Shown here: one piece after another, positions 32,545-47,500 of the stretch
Numbering within the stretch: position 1 is the first letter of the stretch
How the letters are laid out: every line of letters starts with the position of its first letter
Assembly (NCBI GenBank): GCA_013399015.1
Contig: VWZX01002961.1
Location: 372,001 to 436,000, forward strand
Source: Galbula dea
Taxonomy: Eukaryota > Chordata > Aves > Piciformes > Galbulidae
DNA: 64,000 bases
Reading direction: 5' to 3'
Notes under the pieces: model-generated
Told to the model about the DNA's origin: nothing
Database searches by the model: none
The model's input: the letters and a program-made list of their open reading frames with translations, nothing else
Translations under genes and position numbers: made by a program

Positions 32545-35500
32545 GTGAGTTTGGAAAGCATGTCTCCTGTATAGAGCTTTATTAGTCATATTCTATATCC
32601 TCAACATCAATAAAGATGCATTTTATCTTAACACTACACTTAAGGAACCACAAAACCAGCCAGACTATTCCCTAGGTAATACTAGATATATGTAGCAGAG
32701 AAGAAGTGGTCAAATTATGTCTAGAAGCAGACCAAGAGCCCCAGGGTCTTTCTCTGCTGAGTAAGATGGCAAGCCATGGCACAATATGAGATGTAACTCT
32801 CTGAATTACACCTGTTTTAAGCTGTGGAGTAGATTTATGAATGAATTTTGGAAAATTGCCCTTGAAGGATAAAAAAAAAATCTTGTGTTTTATTTCATAC
32901 CAGGGCATAACACCTGAGAGATAATTAAGAGCTAAGATTAATGCAAGATAATGTTGAAAATGGGTTAATACCACTGTCCTTGCAGCTGGGGGAATGCTTT
33001 CTACAGCAAACTAATTCTTCAAATGATTTTACTTTATTTCAAAACAAAACAGATGTGTCAATTATTATAATTGTATGATGGGAGCTGCTAAGTTCTTTCT
33101 AACTGCCTCCCTTGCAAGAGTAGTAATACTAATAAAAGCACTCTTACTGTCATGTTCTCTGTGCTTCTGAAGTTGTCATTATCTCTCATGCCATGAGGTT
33201 CCAGATAAGATGACAATGTTAGTTAGGGAGAATGTGGTTTTGTACTTAAATTTTATCTCTGCTGACTGTAAGTATCAAGTTTAAATATTTTCTCTAGAAA
33301 ACTGAGTCTCTTCTGTGTTAAAATAGGAGGTACATATCATTAATACTAATGCTGAGCTTATTGTAGATTCCTAACTTCTACTTAAGCATTCCAAGAAACA
33401 AGACCACAACGTTTACAAAGTATTTGCTGCTGCAATTTGTCTTTTGTTTATGGAGGACTGACTGATTTTTTTCAATGTGTTTGTGAATTTTGAGGTGAAT
33501 GATTTGCTGAGGGCTAGACATTAAACTGGTGGCAAAGTCAGGTATAGAACATGGGGATCCTCTTGCCATACTTCATCCTTTAGCTGTTTCATTATATTCC
33601 CTTTTCTTGTAAATAAGTGTAGGTGTTTCCTTCATAAACTTTATTTACTGCAAAATTTGATCTTTAATTACAGAATTGCAGAATATTGTGAGCTGGAAGG
33701 AACCCACAAGGATCATCTAGTCCAGCTTCTAACCCTGCACAGGGCACCCCAAGAATCACACCATGTGCCTGAGAGTAATGTCCAAGTGCTTCTTGAACTC
33801 TGTCAGGCTTGGTGCTGTGACTGCCTCCCTGGGGAGACTGTTCCAGAGCTCAACCACCCTCTGAGTGAAAACCCCTTTTCTGATATCCAACCTAAGTCTC
33901 ACCTGACTCAACTTTATACAATTACCTCTAGTCCTGTCATTATCCACAAGAGTAAAGAGATCAGTACCTACCCCTCCGCAACCTCTGGTGAGTATGTTGC
34001 TTTTCAGTGATGTTGCTTCCTACATTAAGTTCTGAAAATGCTAACATAATGTGTAATTTCTAATTCTTAGGCCACTTTCTTTTGGGGCAGATTGCTTTGA
34101 ATAAAGAGATGATGCAGCAATCAGAAGGTGAAACAGCCTGCCCACTTAAATGCAAAGAGACTATGAGTGATGATGAGGATGAAGAATTCCAGTTCTCAAA
34201 TCTGATGGATCAGCTCGGAGCTAGAAAGATTTTAGATGAGTGAGTCTTCATGGCAACAGTAATAGATTATATGATCTCTTATTGTTCAGCTCTGGGTTTG
34301 ATTTTAATGGAATCTAAGGTGAATGACAAGAGTTAAGGCTCCTCACTGACATGGTGATTCTTTAAAAATTAATTTTCTTGGTTCTCAGAGGATAAAATGC
34401 CATTCAACCAAAGTTTCCAAGAGCAAAGCTACTATATTCAAGGCATATGAAATATGTCTGTCCACCATGAAATGTATACCATTAACCCACTGATGTACCA
34501 TGTGTTTTGAACATAGATAATTACTAGCAGGTAATTCACAGATGTCAGTGATTTTCAATCAAACAGTGCACAATGACTGCTTTATTTTGGCAAGGACTAT
34601 GTTTAAAGTGCACCACTTAACCATAAGAAACAATGTTTTCTCACCTTTTTCTGCTTTTTCTCCCCTCCATATGTAATTGCATGTTGGGATTGCTCTGACA
34701 ACACTCTTCCAGGGTTGGAGATGACTCACTCTGAAACACAGAATGCATAAAACCCCTGCTCTTAGAGCTTCTTTTGTGTTCTGACATTTATTTGTCAATC
34801 ACAATGAATGTTCTGGGTCAAGAAAAGCAATGGGCAAAAATGAGAGAGAATCTGGACAGATAATAGGAATGTTTAAGAAAGACATCAGTGATCATTAATG
34901 TGAAATAAGTCCTCATTAGTGCTTCTCTTCACCTGACTGCCTGTTACAGGAAAGAGTTGTCAGTCATCCTGAAAGGCTGTCATTAGAAAGAGACTTTTAT
35001 CACCTACTTATTCTATCATTTTCCTTGTTTTGTCCTATAAATATAGCATTCTTTGCTGGCTAGGTTCAGGCTTACAATGCTCCTGGAAGAGAATGAGTCA
35101 GGATGCAACAAACAAAAGAAACTGTTTTGGAGAATTTTGGCAAAGTATTAAAAACTCATTCTCAGTAGAAAATTTTTTTTTTCCCAGTATCTACTGAACA
35201 GATTTGGAAACAAAACGTTCTCCTGTTCAATATTTAAATCAAAAATTTCAGGTGGTTGTGTTCTGATTTTTGTAGCAGTCCCACTGTGAAATTATAATCG
35301 GTTGAAAATGGAGAAAAACAGTACAAATGCAATTTGGTAGCTTGTCTAAGTAACTCAGGAGACCAAGTCTCATTCATTTCTCATGAGGAAGTGGTTTTAA
35401 TTTGCTTTCCTACTGCCCCTTCCCCACTAGGTTTGTGGGAATTTCTTCAGATCTAGTATAAGTGGTAGAAGATAGAAGGTAGAGTGTATCTGATCCGTCT

Positions 35501-38500
35501 CCTTTGTCATCCATTCCTGTTAAGATGAAGTCTTTGGTAGGGCAAGCACGAAACAGCAGTTTCTGTGATTCTCTGTGCTCATGCATGGTCAAACTTTATG
35601 ATGCATCTTTTTTTATTTAGTAGATGCAATTTCCATCATTTCCCACCCACCTCATCCTTTCCAAATCTGGCATTGGTCAAGCAGCCCTTGTTTTTCATAA
35701 ACTTTGTTCTGGCTAGTGATGCTCTGAAGCTTTCATCCACCAGGATGGAGTATTTATTGCAGCCTGAGAAATGTTCTCTCTTAATGAATCCTTTATGATC
35801 TCTTCTTTCAGTGAGAGTGATGTGAAACAACTTTGGTTGCTGCTGAGAAAAGACAAACCTCATTTACTTTCCAGTTTTGAAGAGCTCCTGGTCAGATTTT
35901 TTTCCCAGCTCCAAGAAGCAAATAGTGAAAAGAATGAGTTGGAATGTGCTCTAAAAAAGTTAGTACTTCTCTTGGTTGGACTGTTGGTGTAATTTTTACA
36001 GCTATCTTGCCTACTATTTGAACCTTTGAAATAAACAAGGTATTTGGGTGAAGAATTCAGGACTATAATCACAAGAGTTCCTGCAATGTAAATTTTATTA
36101 GTCCTGAAGAGCACTAGTAAAATGATTTATAATGTAGAACTGACTGAAATTAGCTTTTCTCTTCCAGTTAGTATATTTTATTTACTGCAATTCTTTTGCA
36201 GGTGTCTATTGTTGCATTGCAGTTTTAAGGCAATACTATGCAATTCACTTTTAGTTAACCAGTCTGATTCCAGAGGTCAGATTTAGCAGTAAATCTGGTA
36301 AATTGTCTTTGTGCTTTTCAAAACGTTGCATGCAGAAAAGCTATAAATCTGGATTAACTGGCCAGAGAAATAAGAGGTTTAAGATATTAAAGTAGCACAA
36401 AGCACCAATACCAGTGAAAATGTATATATCTTCACATTTTAATATATAATTATATATATAATTATTAAATATAATAAACAATATGAATTTGTTTTCTATA
36501 AAACCCATATATAATGTGTATATATAAGGAAATATATAAAGTGTATGTATAAAACTAAATATGTAAGTACAAAAAATTAATAGATCACACTTTATTATGT
36601 AGGTATCTAGAGGCAAAAATATTGTGATTCTAAATCTAAATAGAATACAAAATTATGTTTATAGTTGAAGTCCTCCTGTATTTTTATTATAAAGTGTCAC
36701 TTCTGGATTTCATATTCTTATAGGTTGAGTAATAAAATGTTGAACATTTACTTAATGTATTCAGCACTCTCCTCTCTATTTTGAGAATGTGACAAGGCTT
36801 CTAAAGAAAGAAAAAAGCTAAACCCATATGAGTATTAAAGACAATTGGTTTATATTGGCAGCAACATTTACCTCTGTGTCTGCAAGCGTGATGTTATCCT
36901 TCAGAGAGATAGTTAGAGACAGTTGAGCTGTCTGCTTTAGACTAGAGTTTGTTAACAACCATGTGTGGTGAGGGGTTTGTTTTGTGATTTTGATGGGATT
37001 TCTTTTTGTGTCAGACTCTTGTCTGTGGGTTTTGGGAACTGAATGAATAAATGTTTCTGTTTAATAGCTGTGATCACCACAGAGGTGCATATTAGCATTA
37101 CCTGGCTTTTCAGGTTGACATGAAATCTCTACCTTAAAAATGTATTGGACTTTTGTGCCTTTGTAGTAAGAACAGGTTTTAGTTAATTTCTTATTTCTGT
37201 TGTTTTCTTTGTGATTAGTGGTTGGAAGAAGTCAGAATTGTCAGAGGAATAACATTATCTTTGGTAACAGTGGGGATGAATAACCTCTCTTATTTAATCT
37301 GTGTATAAAGAAAAGACCATATAGAGGGGCGAAAAAATAATTTTTTTGTAGCCACATACTTATTAGGACAAAGATGAATGTGTCTACCTAAACTGGCCAG
37401 GATTTACTGTGGGGTCACAGAAGATAAGGGATGTTGGTTATTGAAGTCTTATCATGTCTCTTGGGTTCTTCTTAATTGGTAATAATAGTAGCCTTTGGAA
37501 GCTGAGGGTAAAAGTCCTCTTTCATCTTTCTTTCTTGACTCACCTCTGTGAGTCATTAGGCAATAATGCATTCTGCTCTCAAACTTTTGTCTCTTTTCCT
37601 GGTTGTAGGCTGTGCTTTTGTTTTAAGTTGTTCCATTTTTTTCTAACCCTGGATGAGCTGGGAAGCTTCATTTGCATGTGCTGTGATCTTGCCAATCAAT
37701 ACTGTCAACCCATACCATTCTTCTATACCTGGTTTTTGTCTCTTTCTGGAGCTTTCACATGCATATTTTCATTCATGAACCTCTACTGGCACACACCTAA
37801 ACACAACTAGCATTCCCACAGACATGAAGGATGACAGCCTGATCCTGTTTCTACCATCCAGTTGATCAAGAGTGAACTTTATGAGTGAAAACATATACAC
37901 ATGCAGCCATTTCCCATGCTTACTTTATCCAGAAACAAAACTGCATTCATAGATCCTTTGAATACTAGTGTGAATTTCAGGCTACCTAATGTCCCTGCCT
38001 GCACCCTAAGCCCCTTACCCAATTCTTTGACTCAGACCATGGGCCTTTCTAGGTGTGGGCCTCCTTCTACTCACAAGCTGTTTCAGCTGGATTGAAGTTG
38101 CTACCAGGGTGTGTTCATTTGCTCACTTGTTTACAACCACAGATCCATCAGGTATCAGGATGACACTTAAGTCCATCTAATGCCCAGGCCAAGACCCTAG
38201 CCCCTTTGCCTCCAGTCATCAGCTTAGACCTTAGATGGAGATTTCCTCCTCCTTGCTGGCTGGTTCAGCTTGAAGCATGCTAATGAGTAAGACACACACA
38301 GAATAAACGTTGAGTTCACACAGCTAGAAGTAGGATGTAATAAGAAGATAGCATGGTCTGTGATCATCAGACAGAGGGCTTGGCCAGACAAATATGCTAA
38401 CCATCAGATTGCTGACACCTAACTAAGCCACTTATCCCTCTCTTCACATACACCTTGGTCCCTTTCTCTGTCCTAGAATATGTACAGTGTTAGGAACCAT

Positions 38501-41500
38501 AAAAAAAAGACAGATTCCAGATTAAAAAATTACCTGCTTTTTTTTTACCTACCGTATACTCCTTATTTCATTCTACTGATATGAATACCCTAGGAGATTA
38601 AGTGCTTTATTTGTAACAGATGCATTCCGCAGATTGCTCGAGGAACAGCTTGAGCAAAAGGAATGTGGAGGAGTATACAGTAGTGTCATATAAATGCCCT
38701 ATTAATCTCTATTAAGAATGAATCTAGGATGTCCCTTGAGGAATGAAATGGGATGGAATGGAATAGAATAGAAGCAGAACAAAGCAGCTGTCTTGTTCCC
38801 CTGTTTCCTTTCATACAATCATAGAATCGTCAGAGTTGGAAGGGACCTCAAAGATCATCTAGTTCCAAACCCCCTGCCTTGCAAGGACACCATCCCCTAG
38901 ATCAGGTTGCTCAGGGCCTCATCTAGCCTTGTCTTAAAAGCTTCCAGGGATGAGGCTTCCACAACCTCTCTGGGCAACCTGTTCCACTGTCTAACCACCC
39001 TCATAGTGAAGAACTTCCTCCTAATATCCAACCTAAATTGACCCTCCTCTAGCTTACACCCATTTCCCCTGGTTCTGTCACTGTCTGACCTCCTAAAAAG
39101 TCCCTCACCAGCTTTCTTGTAGGCCAATGGTTAATTTTTTTCTGCCCAAACTAAAGCATCAGCTCAGTGTAATACTTCATCTATCAAACTGCAGTGATAT
39201 TAAAATTGCAATATTCTGCTGGAAAAAGTGAGCTTTGTAGGTCCTTTTTTAATCCTACAGTCAGATACACTTGTGCACAGCATATTTATTTCTGTTCCTC
39301 AGCTGGGTTTTTCAAATTTGCTTTAGCAGAGCTGTTAGAGAGGCAGTAAGGCAGCTTTCAGGAAGGACTTTGAAGAAGTCTGTTCTAGCTAAAACATCTT
39401 AGACATAAAATCATAGAATGTTTCGGGTTGGAAGGGACATTTAAAGGTCATCTTGTCCAACCCCTGTGCTACAGGATAGAGGTACCTTATTTTGTGCTCT
39501 TGAATGTTGAGCAATAATGTTCTAAAGTAAAAAATGAAGTTTTAGTAAAAATACTTTAAAAACTGGCAAACTTAGGCTCTGGAACTCTTACTGTTGTCAC
39601 TGGGAAGCTCTGTTCTTTAAACCTAAGATTTAGTAATTGTTAAAACTGCATGATAAACTGCATGCTTTGTATGGAAACATCAGGTGTGTAGCTTTATGAG
39701 CCTTTGGGTTGTTGAAGCTTTCCTTCCATGAGGGGAAAAAAAAAAGTCTGTGACACTTTCTGTACAAAATTTCCTATTTTCTTAAGCCTAGGACATTTTC
39801 TGCAGTCTTATGTCATGGTGAAAGTGTGGAGCTTAACTTGTAATGTGAGCTGTGACTTGAAGTAATGCTACAAAGACCCACTCAGTATGTTTTTCTTTCT
39901 TTTTAGGAAAGTTGCTGCTTATGATGAAGAAATTGAACAGCTCTATGAGGAAATGGAACAGCAAATCAAAAAGGAGAAAGAGCAGTTTCTCTTGAAAGTG
40001 AGTGTCTTTCTGTTATTGTGGGCATGGATTCTGCTCCTACTTCCACTGGTTTTATCCTCATTCTGGGTGTGAAATTAAAGCCACAAAGTGAGTTTCACAA
40101 CAGAACAAGAAAAAACATAATTTACATCACTGCAACTTTTGTACTGATCCAGGCTCTGTAGCTTTAGACTAAGTGACTTATTGGATGAGAGGAACTTCAA
40201 TGTCCTGTGCTCAGTGCCTGGCATACAGGAGCAGCTGGCATTCTTTTGCAAGGCAGCTGAAACACAACCTTTATTATTGATGCTGCTACAGGTCCAGCTT
40301 CTAGTCACTATTAGGAAAAATGGTCTTTGAGATAGTTCAGAGCAGCACTAATACTCTTGGGTTCTGCAGTCTGCTTTTGGGGAAGGAACAAGTTCTCACT
40401 GAAGAGCATCAAGAGAGAAACCTAACCATGGTAATTTCTGAAATCACCACAGCTATTGGCAAAATAAACATGTCAGATTCTTTTGTCACTGCCATGGTGC
40501 TGAGAGCAGTTTTTTATTAGTGGGTGAGACCAACCTTTTATATAAAGTTTGTTTATCAGTTGAAGGATAAGTGTTTATAATTTTGCCTGACAGCGGTTCT
40601 GGAAGAAAAGGTTTCTATGCTCTTGAGAGCCCACAACAAAAGTTGTACTGAAAGTACTAAAACAACAGAAGACTTTTCCATTAGCAGTGATTATTTGATC
40701 TCCTAATTAGTTGTAGATTTCAGGTAAAGCCATTTATTTCAAGATTTTTCACTAGAGCTTCCCTCTGAAGCTATTTACAGTTTAGTTAGTATTCACACAA
40801 ATGATTGTCAGGCACTCAAGAAATACTGTTTCTTGGCATGACTAATTTGGCATTTGGGGAGATCTGACTGTTAAAATTCTTTCTCTAATGCTAAATCTGA
40901 CAAAGACTTTACAGCCTGGAGATATGCATTGATGCCATATAAAAGGGGAAATATTATGGCTTGAATGGAGAGAAGCTCTTGTAGAATACATTTAAAGAAA
41001 TTGGCAAGATGCAAATGAGTACAAATTGTAGCTATTTGAGATACTTAATACCCTGCTGACTGAAGGGTGTACAAAAGGGGCAGTTAGTCTGTCTTTTTCA
41101 CTTGGATATATTTTCTTCCATGTAAGAAGCCAGTTAACATGTTTTTGATTGCCCCTTTACGTGTACTGTTAAGGGGAACAGCATGAAGGAACCACTGCTG
41201 TCTTGAGGGCATTTTAATTTCTGTTGAGAGGCATTTGCCTATGGACCTTATAAGAGAGTGAAAGCCTGTTGTGGAGGAATAGGACAGATTCTCAGGTGGT
41301 ACAAACTGCTGGAACCGTAGTTTACTCCGGGGAGGTCTGACAGTTTGTCTCAGCTGAGGAGTGTCTGGAGTGATTCAAAATAGGACTGGGAGTTCCCAAT
41401 GTTTGCAGGGTAGTTAAATAATGGACAGGTTGATATAATTGCTAAGTGACTGGCAGAGCCTGAAACCCAGATGACTTGTGTATGTCAGTGGAACATCTGT

Positions 41501-44500
41501 GACAAATTGTTGTTAGTGATGGATTTCAAAGGTAGCAGGTATTGTTTCTTTTTCTTCAACCCGAGATGCTGTGCTGTGGGTCAGTAGACTGTATCTCCTA
41601 TGTCAATCCTGGTATTCTGGATATGAGTTACAGTATGACTCCATAAGAATTTACATTTTTCTATGTTGTTTCCATTAGTGTATCCTCATCACTTCTCTGT
41701 CAGCAGGTATCTGGTTCAGGAAACTAAAGGCTCAGAAAGCTTTTCACTTTCTTTCCTGCTTTTTTTTTTTTGGTTTATTTTTTTGTTCTGTTTGTTTATC
41801 TCTCTGAAACAGTTCACTGCTGCAGCTGAGGAGCATGCATGCTAGTGTCTAAGAAGATGGGGGTATGTGTAGCTGGAAATAGGAAGATGCATTCTAGCTT
41901 CATTGATTTATGTTGACTAAGCTCCTAAGGCTCATGCCTAAGATAGAAGACTTCTGCCTCCACATTGTAGGCTTGGTGCCTACTCATGTGCAATCAACAT
42001 ATCCTGTAGCAACTGCAGTTATGAAATTGCTGGACTACACCAGCTTACAGAAGCTCAGAGTCTAGATTCCTGAGTGGTACCATCCAGAAATTGAGTTCTA
42101 TCAGTAGCTCGTTATGTTCACTCTGAAAAGCTTGCCTATTATTTTCACACCCGATTCCTTATGTCTTCTGCTGATAGAATTATGCTCTTCTGTTAATCCA
42201 TTTCCTCTTTGAATTTTGCAGGACTCAGAGAGGTATCAGTCCTACAGTAAAGAGCTGGAGTGCAGGCTCCTGTCAAAAGAACAAGAATTGGAACAGTTGG
42301 TTCAAACCCAGAAAATGGTATTAACCTATATCCTTCAGAGTTAAAAAAAAAATAGAGAATTTTTATTTGTTCATACGATTTTCTTTGGCTACTACTCTAG
42401 GTTCCAAAAACACAAGCTGGTGTGATGTGGTTCTTCCAAACTGTGACCCTCTGTTGCTTTTCTGCCATTAATCTAGGTACCTGAATGCATTTAAAAGTGG
42501 AGTTATGACTGCTATGCATGTGCTTTAGAAAAATGTTACCCTCTGTTTCTAAAGCAGTTTTTCTTTAATGTGATAAAAGAATAATAAATAAAAAGCTACA
42601 GGATTTCTCCCCAGGTACTAGGTTAATTTTATGAAAACCTAGCAGAATTCCACTGCCTTCAATGTGCTAGGAACTGGCTTAATGCCCAGACAGTTCATGA
42701 GCAGAGAGTGATGAATTGGGTCTTAGAGTGTACACCTTTGCTCAAAGCTTGTACCAGCTGCTCATTGACTTGTTTTGGACCAGTCAGCATTGTGAACTTG
42801 AAAAACAACCTGCTCCTGATACATCTCTCTGTGATAGCAGTTTTATAGCAGTGCATGGTTGTCTTCCATGGTAACAGCTTGTCAGGTTCCCAGATTAAAG
42901 CCTGATGTGTTTTACTTCTTAAAATGCATGGCCTGCTTGGGGGTGAAGCAGAGTATTTCTACATGTGTGAACGTGCTGTGAAGGGTCTCCAAGGTCAGTG
43001 CATTAAAGGATAGTGATAGGGAAAGGAGGTAGCACTGGAATTTAAAAGACTGAAATTCAGTGCCCTGAAACCAACTCCTTCTGTAGAATAGGAATATAAA
43101 ATAAATGTAAAATTTTGCTGGCAACAGTGTCTGGAGTGCCAGTCTTGGGAAGCAAGAGAGATGTATGAGGGGAAGGGAAGGAAGAGGAAAAAGAAGCTTG
43201 AAGGTAGTTTTAGGATCCTCTTCTGAGGAAGGATTCCAGGTGCTGCTGAAGCTGATGGTAAATCTATACTTGAGGGCAAATTTGGGGAAACAAAATCTTT
43301 AGTAGACTGGGTAAAATGCAGGAGAATTACTTACCTTCTCACATAAAATGAGGGTTCTGTGCTGATGACAGCCGCTGAAGACCCTTGAGATTTTGAGTGA
43401 GAGATCCATAAGAACATGGATCAGTAGCACTCAAACAATGCAAATCAAGTGACAGAATTGTGAAGAAAAGCATAAGGAACAAAATAATCCCCAGCCTTAC
43501 AACCCTGTGTAACTGCTTCATTGTTAAAAGGAAAAAAAAAAAGATATACAGAAAGTATGCTGAACTGAGAAGAAGGGAATGTATGGAGAATGCTTTAGGT
43601 CTGTGTCTTTGAGAGACAGCAATAACTGTCCTCAGCAAAAAACTTTTTGTATTGGACAATCTGAGTTCTTGCTTGATTTTAAACTTGTGAGTTTTTCCTT
43701 CCATTTTTGTCAAAAAAAGAGAATTAGACCATCAGCTACCATGTCTCTTCTTGCCCTGTGGTAATTGGTTAATTGTCTCTGCTCCTTAGATTTTCTTAAA
43801 CATGACTATGGGCCATGAGTTTTTCCCAATTCATCTGCTTGGCCATGGGAGACAATCTGCAGCTCTAATAACTAGCTACAGCCTGTAGAGTCTATGCAAT
43901 TCTATACCAGCTGAGCATCCACCTAATGATTATTCCACTGCACTGGGAGTTGTTGAAGTGAATGCATTAAAAATAGTGTGACATCACTTAAAGGATTGTA
44001 TAAGTACAGTGAGAGGAAGCAGCTCTGTATTGGTGTAAAATAACCCTCTCTCCTCTTGCTTAAATATTATGAACATCTGCTATTGAGCCTAGTTTCAACA
44101 TAGTTGTTTTTCTCAGAAGAGTAAGCACCAGGTTTTATAGCAAATATTTCTTACATCAGTATATATGTTTCTGGGAGCTGGTGATGGCTGCTGTTGCAGT
44201 TACATTTCCAGGCCAATTTCTGTGCCAGTTTTCAGATGGCCAATAACATTCTGTAAGTGAGATTTCTGCCTCCAACTTGAGCTTAGGCTCAAATGCTTAT
44301 GCTCTTAAGCTTTTTGAAAGTTCGTCCTTGTGTGGCCTCATTTTGCTTCTCCCCAAAAATAAGAAAGTCTTGTCATCTAGTACCTGAAACATTTGGCCTT
44401 TTACTTAGAATGGATAACTTCAGTCCGTCGAGGAGTGGAAGCAATCTTCAGGGACTGATCTATCAAGGGAAACCCATCTTGCTCAGCAGTAATTTGATGC

Positions 44501-47500
44501 CCAGCCAGTCAGTGTTCTGTATGAATTGTGAGCCTGCTGAGGCTACAGTTCAGCAAATACATTAAGCTCTACTTTTGCTCCTGACCTTTCACAGCCCCAG
44601 CTAGAAAGCATTTTCTGCTTTTGGTTTGAACCTGGACCCTGTAGTGGACTGAAAGGTGGCTTTGGACAAAGTTTATTAAGGGAACTTTCCCATTGAGTCA
44701 TGAGGTTCAGAAAGGATCTCCCTGTTTTTTAAACTCCTCCGCAGAGAGGAGCCTAGGTGCTGCTGAGTACAATCCTAGCCCCAGACTTGGTCAGTGGTTT
44801 ATGTCTAAATTATTATATAGGTTAACTGAATCTTTATACCACTTTGTCTCACAGGATTAAGGATGGCAAAACCAATATATTTATGTAAATACATTATTTA
44901 TTTATAACGAGTAAAAACACTAAAGAAGAAGAAGAAAGGTATTAATCAGTATTATTTTCTACACAGAATAGATATCTGTAACTTACTAGTTCAGTGCACA
45001 ATTAATTTGAAACAATACTCAAGGAACAATATTAAAAATAGCAAAATAATGAAGTACAGATTGATGTCACTCACCCATACTAATGACCATAGGAGAATGT
45101 CTTCTTCTCAGCCTTGAGGGGTAACTCTGGGGAGTGTTCTCTCCAAGGAAGAAATATCTGCACACCTTAGGTGAGGTCTATCAGAAATTCCCATGGTTGA
45201 GAAGTGGGACTGGGCTTTTATAGGGTAAAGTGCTCAACTGTCAGTCAGATGTCAATGGGCTAGATGTGCCACCTCAAGAATCTCATCTTCACAGCTTTAG
45301 GTAAGTTACCAGTGCTAATTACTTTGTCTGCCATATAACAATGACTTCTGGTATCTACCAGACATACTTTGGAATTCATGGAGTGAGGCTGATTTTAACA
45401 TTCTTCAAGGCCAAAACCAGCTTAGTTCTACCTTCTCCATCACTGGTAATGTTTGCAGAGGGGCAAAATTTGAGCTGTTAACCACCACCTAAGCAGAGCA
45501 TCTTGCTGCAGACCTTAAGGTTGCATTCCAAACCAAGATTAGAACAACAGCAGTGTTGTGGAGTGTGGACAGACTGGCAGAGCCAGGTAAGAACACATTT
45601 TGGGTTAGGAGAGCCCTTTCTGCTGGGTTGTGCAAAATGAGATTTCCAACAAAATCCTCTGTGGTGTCTCAAATCTGGAAGGTTGAACTGGTATCAATAT
45701 AATGCTCCTAGGACATTTGACATCCTTTAAAATGCATACTGAAAACCAAAATCTAAAGAGAGAGAAAAAAAAAAAGCTTTTATATCTTTGGGTCAACAGT
45801 GTCTTCCCTAATATGAAATAATATGAAATAGACTAATTTTTGTCTCCTTAACTTTGCTCTGTCATCTTAATTTGCTCAGTTTGCCAGGGAGAAGCAAGTG
45901 GAATTTCTTGACATACCAGAAACAACTGTTGTCTGCTGTTACTTGTTTCACAGGGAGGGTGCATCTTTCCTTTGCATATACTTTGCAGAATGAATATAAA
46001 AATGAATAAAAAAGCTCTAATTCACACTTCTTGGCAGATTTAGCTGAGGTGGCAGAAAGGTTACTGGTTGTTGCTATTACTGCAGTTCATCAGCTACCAG
46101 ATTTAAATCTAACAGCTTTTAGGCAGAACTCAGAATCACTATAGGCCTTGTCATTGTGGGAAATTGTCTAAAATAGCAGTTGTGAATATCAACTAAGTAC
46201 TGCTAATCTGCTCTGTAAACACCCTTTTTTTTTTTTGTGATTTGTCCTGGCTCATTTTTGAACTGGATTAAATTGAGTCATAGAGTGGAATGGCTTTGGT
46301 TTTGTCTAACATAATTATGTCTGTACACAGAGCAGTGGAAGAGCACTGTGTGTTTTATTCACGTGGCTTTGATAGAAATAGCTTCCCTGTTCAGCTAACC
46401 TCTAAGACTTGAATTGAAAGCCTCAAAACCAATAAGCCTCACTTAGTTCCAGTACTTTCTGTTCTTTTTTCTTCCATCCCAGTTAGAGCAGCAATGTGAA
46501 GAACTACTCAGTGGCAAAGAAGAAACCAAAATAGAGAACACCAAGCTGAAGCTGGCTAACCAGGAGCTGCAAAGAGATCTGGAGAGAACATGTCATGAAC
46601 TAAGGCTGGCTCAACAACAGTTACAGCTGCTTCAAGAGAAGGCATCAAGACTACATGAGGAGAAGGAAGTGTAAGTCTCCGTCTGCAGTGGTTCTAGTGC
46701 ATTTGCTTAGGGTGCCAAGTGAGCCTCCTTCTCAGAGTACTCAGTGCTCTGACTTAAGTTTGTGTTCATAAGAAACCACCAGTGAAGCTAAGTGCAGTTC
46801 TAGATTTTTCCCCAAATAATTCAGCATGTTTTCTGTAGTGTATCTAGCTTCTACAGAATCTTTTGGTACTTTTGCAATGTAACGGTATTTTCCCCCTGCC
46901 ATCCCTCATTTGTTGAGGGTGTTCAGAATTAAAAATAAATTTTAATTGCTTAAAAAATGTCTTAGTTTTGAAATACCAGTGGGTTTCCTTAAGAAATGTA
47001 TTCCTTACAGAGCTGTGTAACTCAGAGCTGTGGCTGTTTGTCATATTTCAGTATAGAGCAGCATATCAGATCAAATACTGTATTCTTTTTCTGTTAAGCT
47101 TTGTGCCAAAATCTTCTTAGTTATTACTAATTTAATTTGTCTTTAGGGTATAAATAATTAACTTTGTTCCTATATTATTGCTAAAGAATGGTCACTGCAT
47201 TTAGAACACTATTTTTAGGTTTGTGTATTGGAAGTAGACAGTGGAAATATTCCTCCTCAAGGTGGTTTATTTCCTCTTTGAGGCCTCTTTTTTTCAGATC
47301 CACAGCAAAGACTGTGGAAGGATCTGGTTTAAAAGCTACAGAGGAAATCTGCCCAGTGGTCAGACAGCTCAATAATCCTGCTGCATTTACAAAGCACTTT
47401 TGATTCAGCACTGTTTGATAGCATTAGAACTCAGCCCTACTCAACTGCACATCCAGTGTTGCTTTAAACACCTGTATCAGTCTGGTAAGACCTGAGCTGT

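Larger units (their letters stand above)
32545..35811 (+). other. CRACR2A: CRACR2A introns around the acidic exon
   Basis: Introns 32545-34070 and 34240-35811. The first ends with a CR1 (33670-33990) only about 80 bases before its acceptor. The second is AT-rich with nothing recognised. Confidence 0.6.
35959..39906 (+). other. CRACR2A: CRACR2A intron
   Basis: 3.9 kb. Contains an AT-rich block (36420-36660), a GGAAT-type pentamer run (38744-38772) and two CR1 fragments (38814-39127, 39409-39473). Confidence 0.6.

Noticed and set aside
33657..34010. 117-codon frame upstream of the CRACR2A acidic exon
   Set aside because: It is antisense translation of a CR1 element; the real exon starts at 34071.
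38897..39127. 76-codon minus-strand frame
   Set aside because: CR1 ORF2 C-terminus inside a CR1 fragment.
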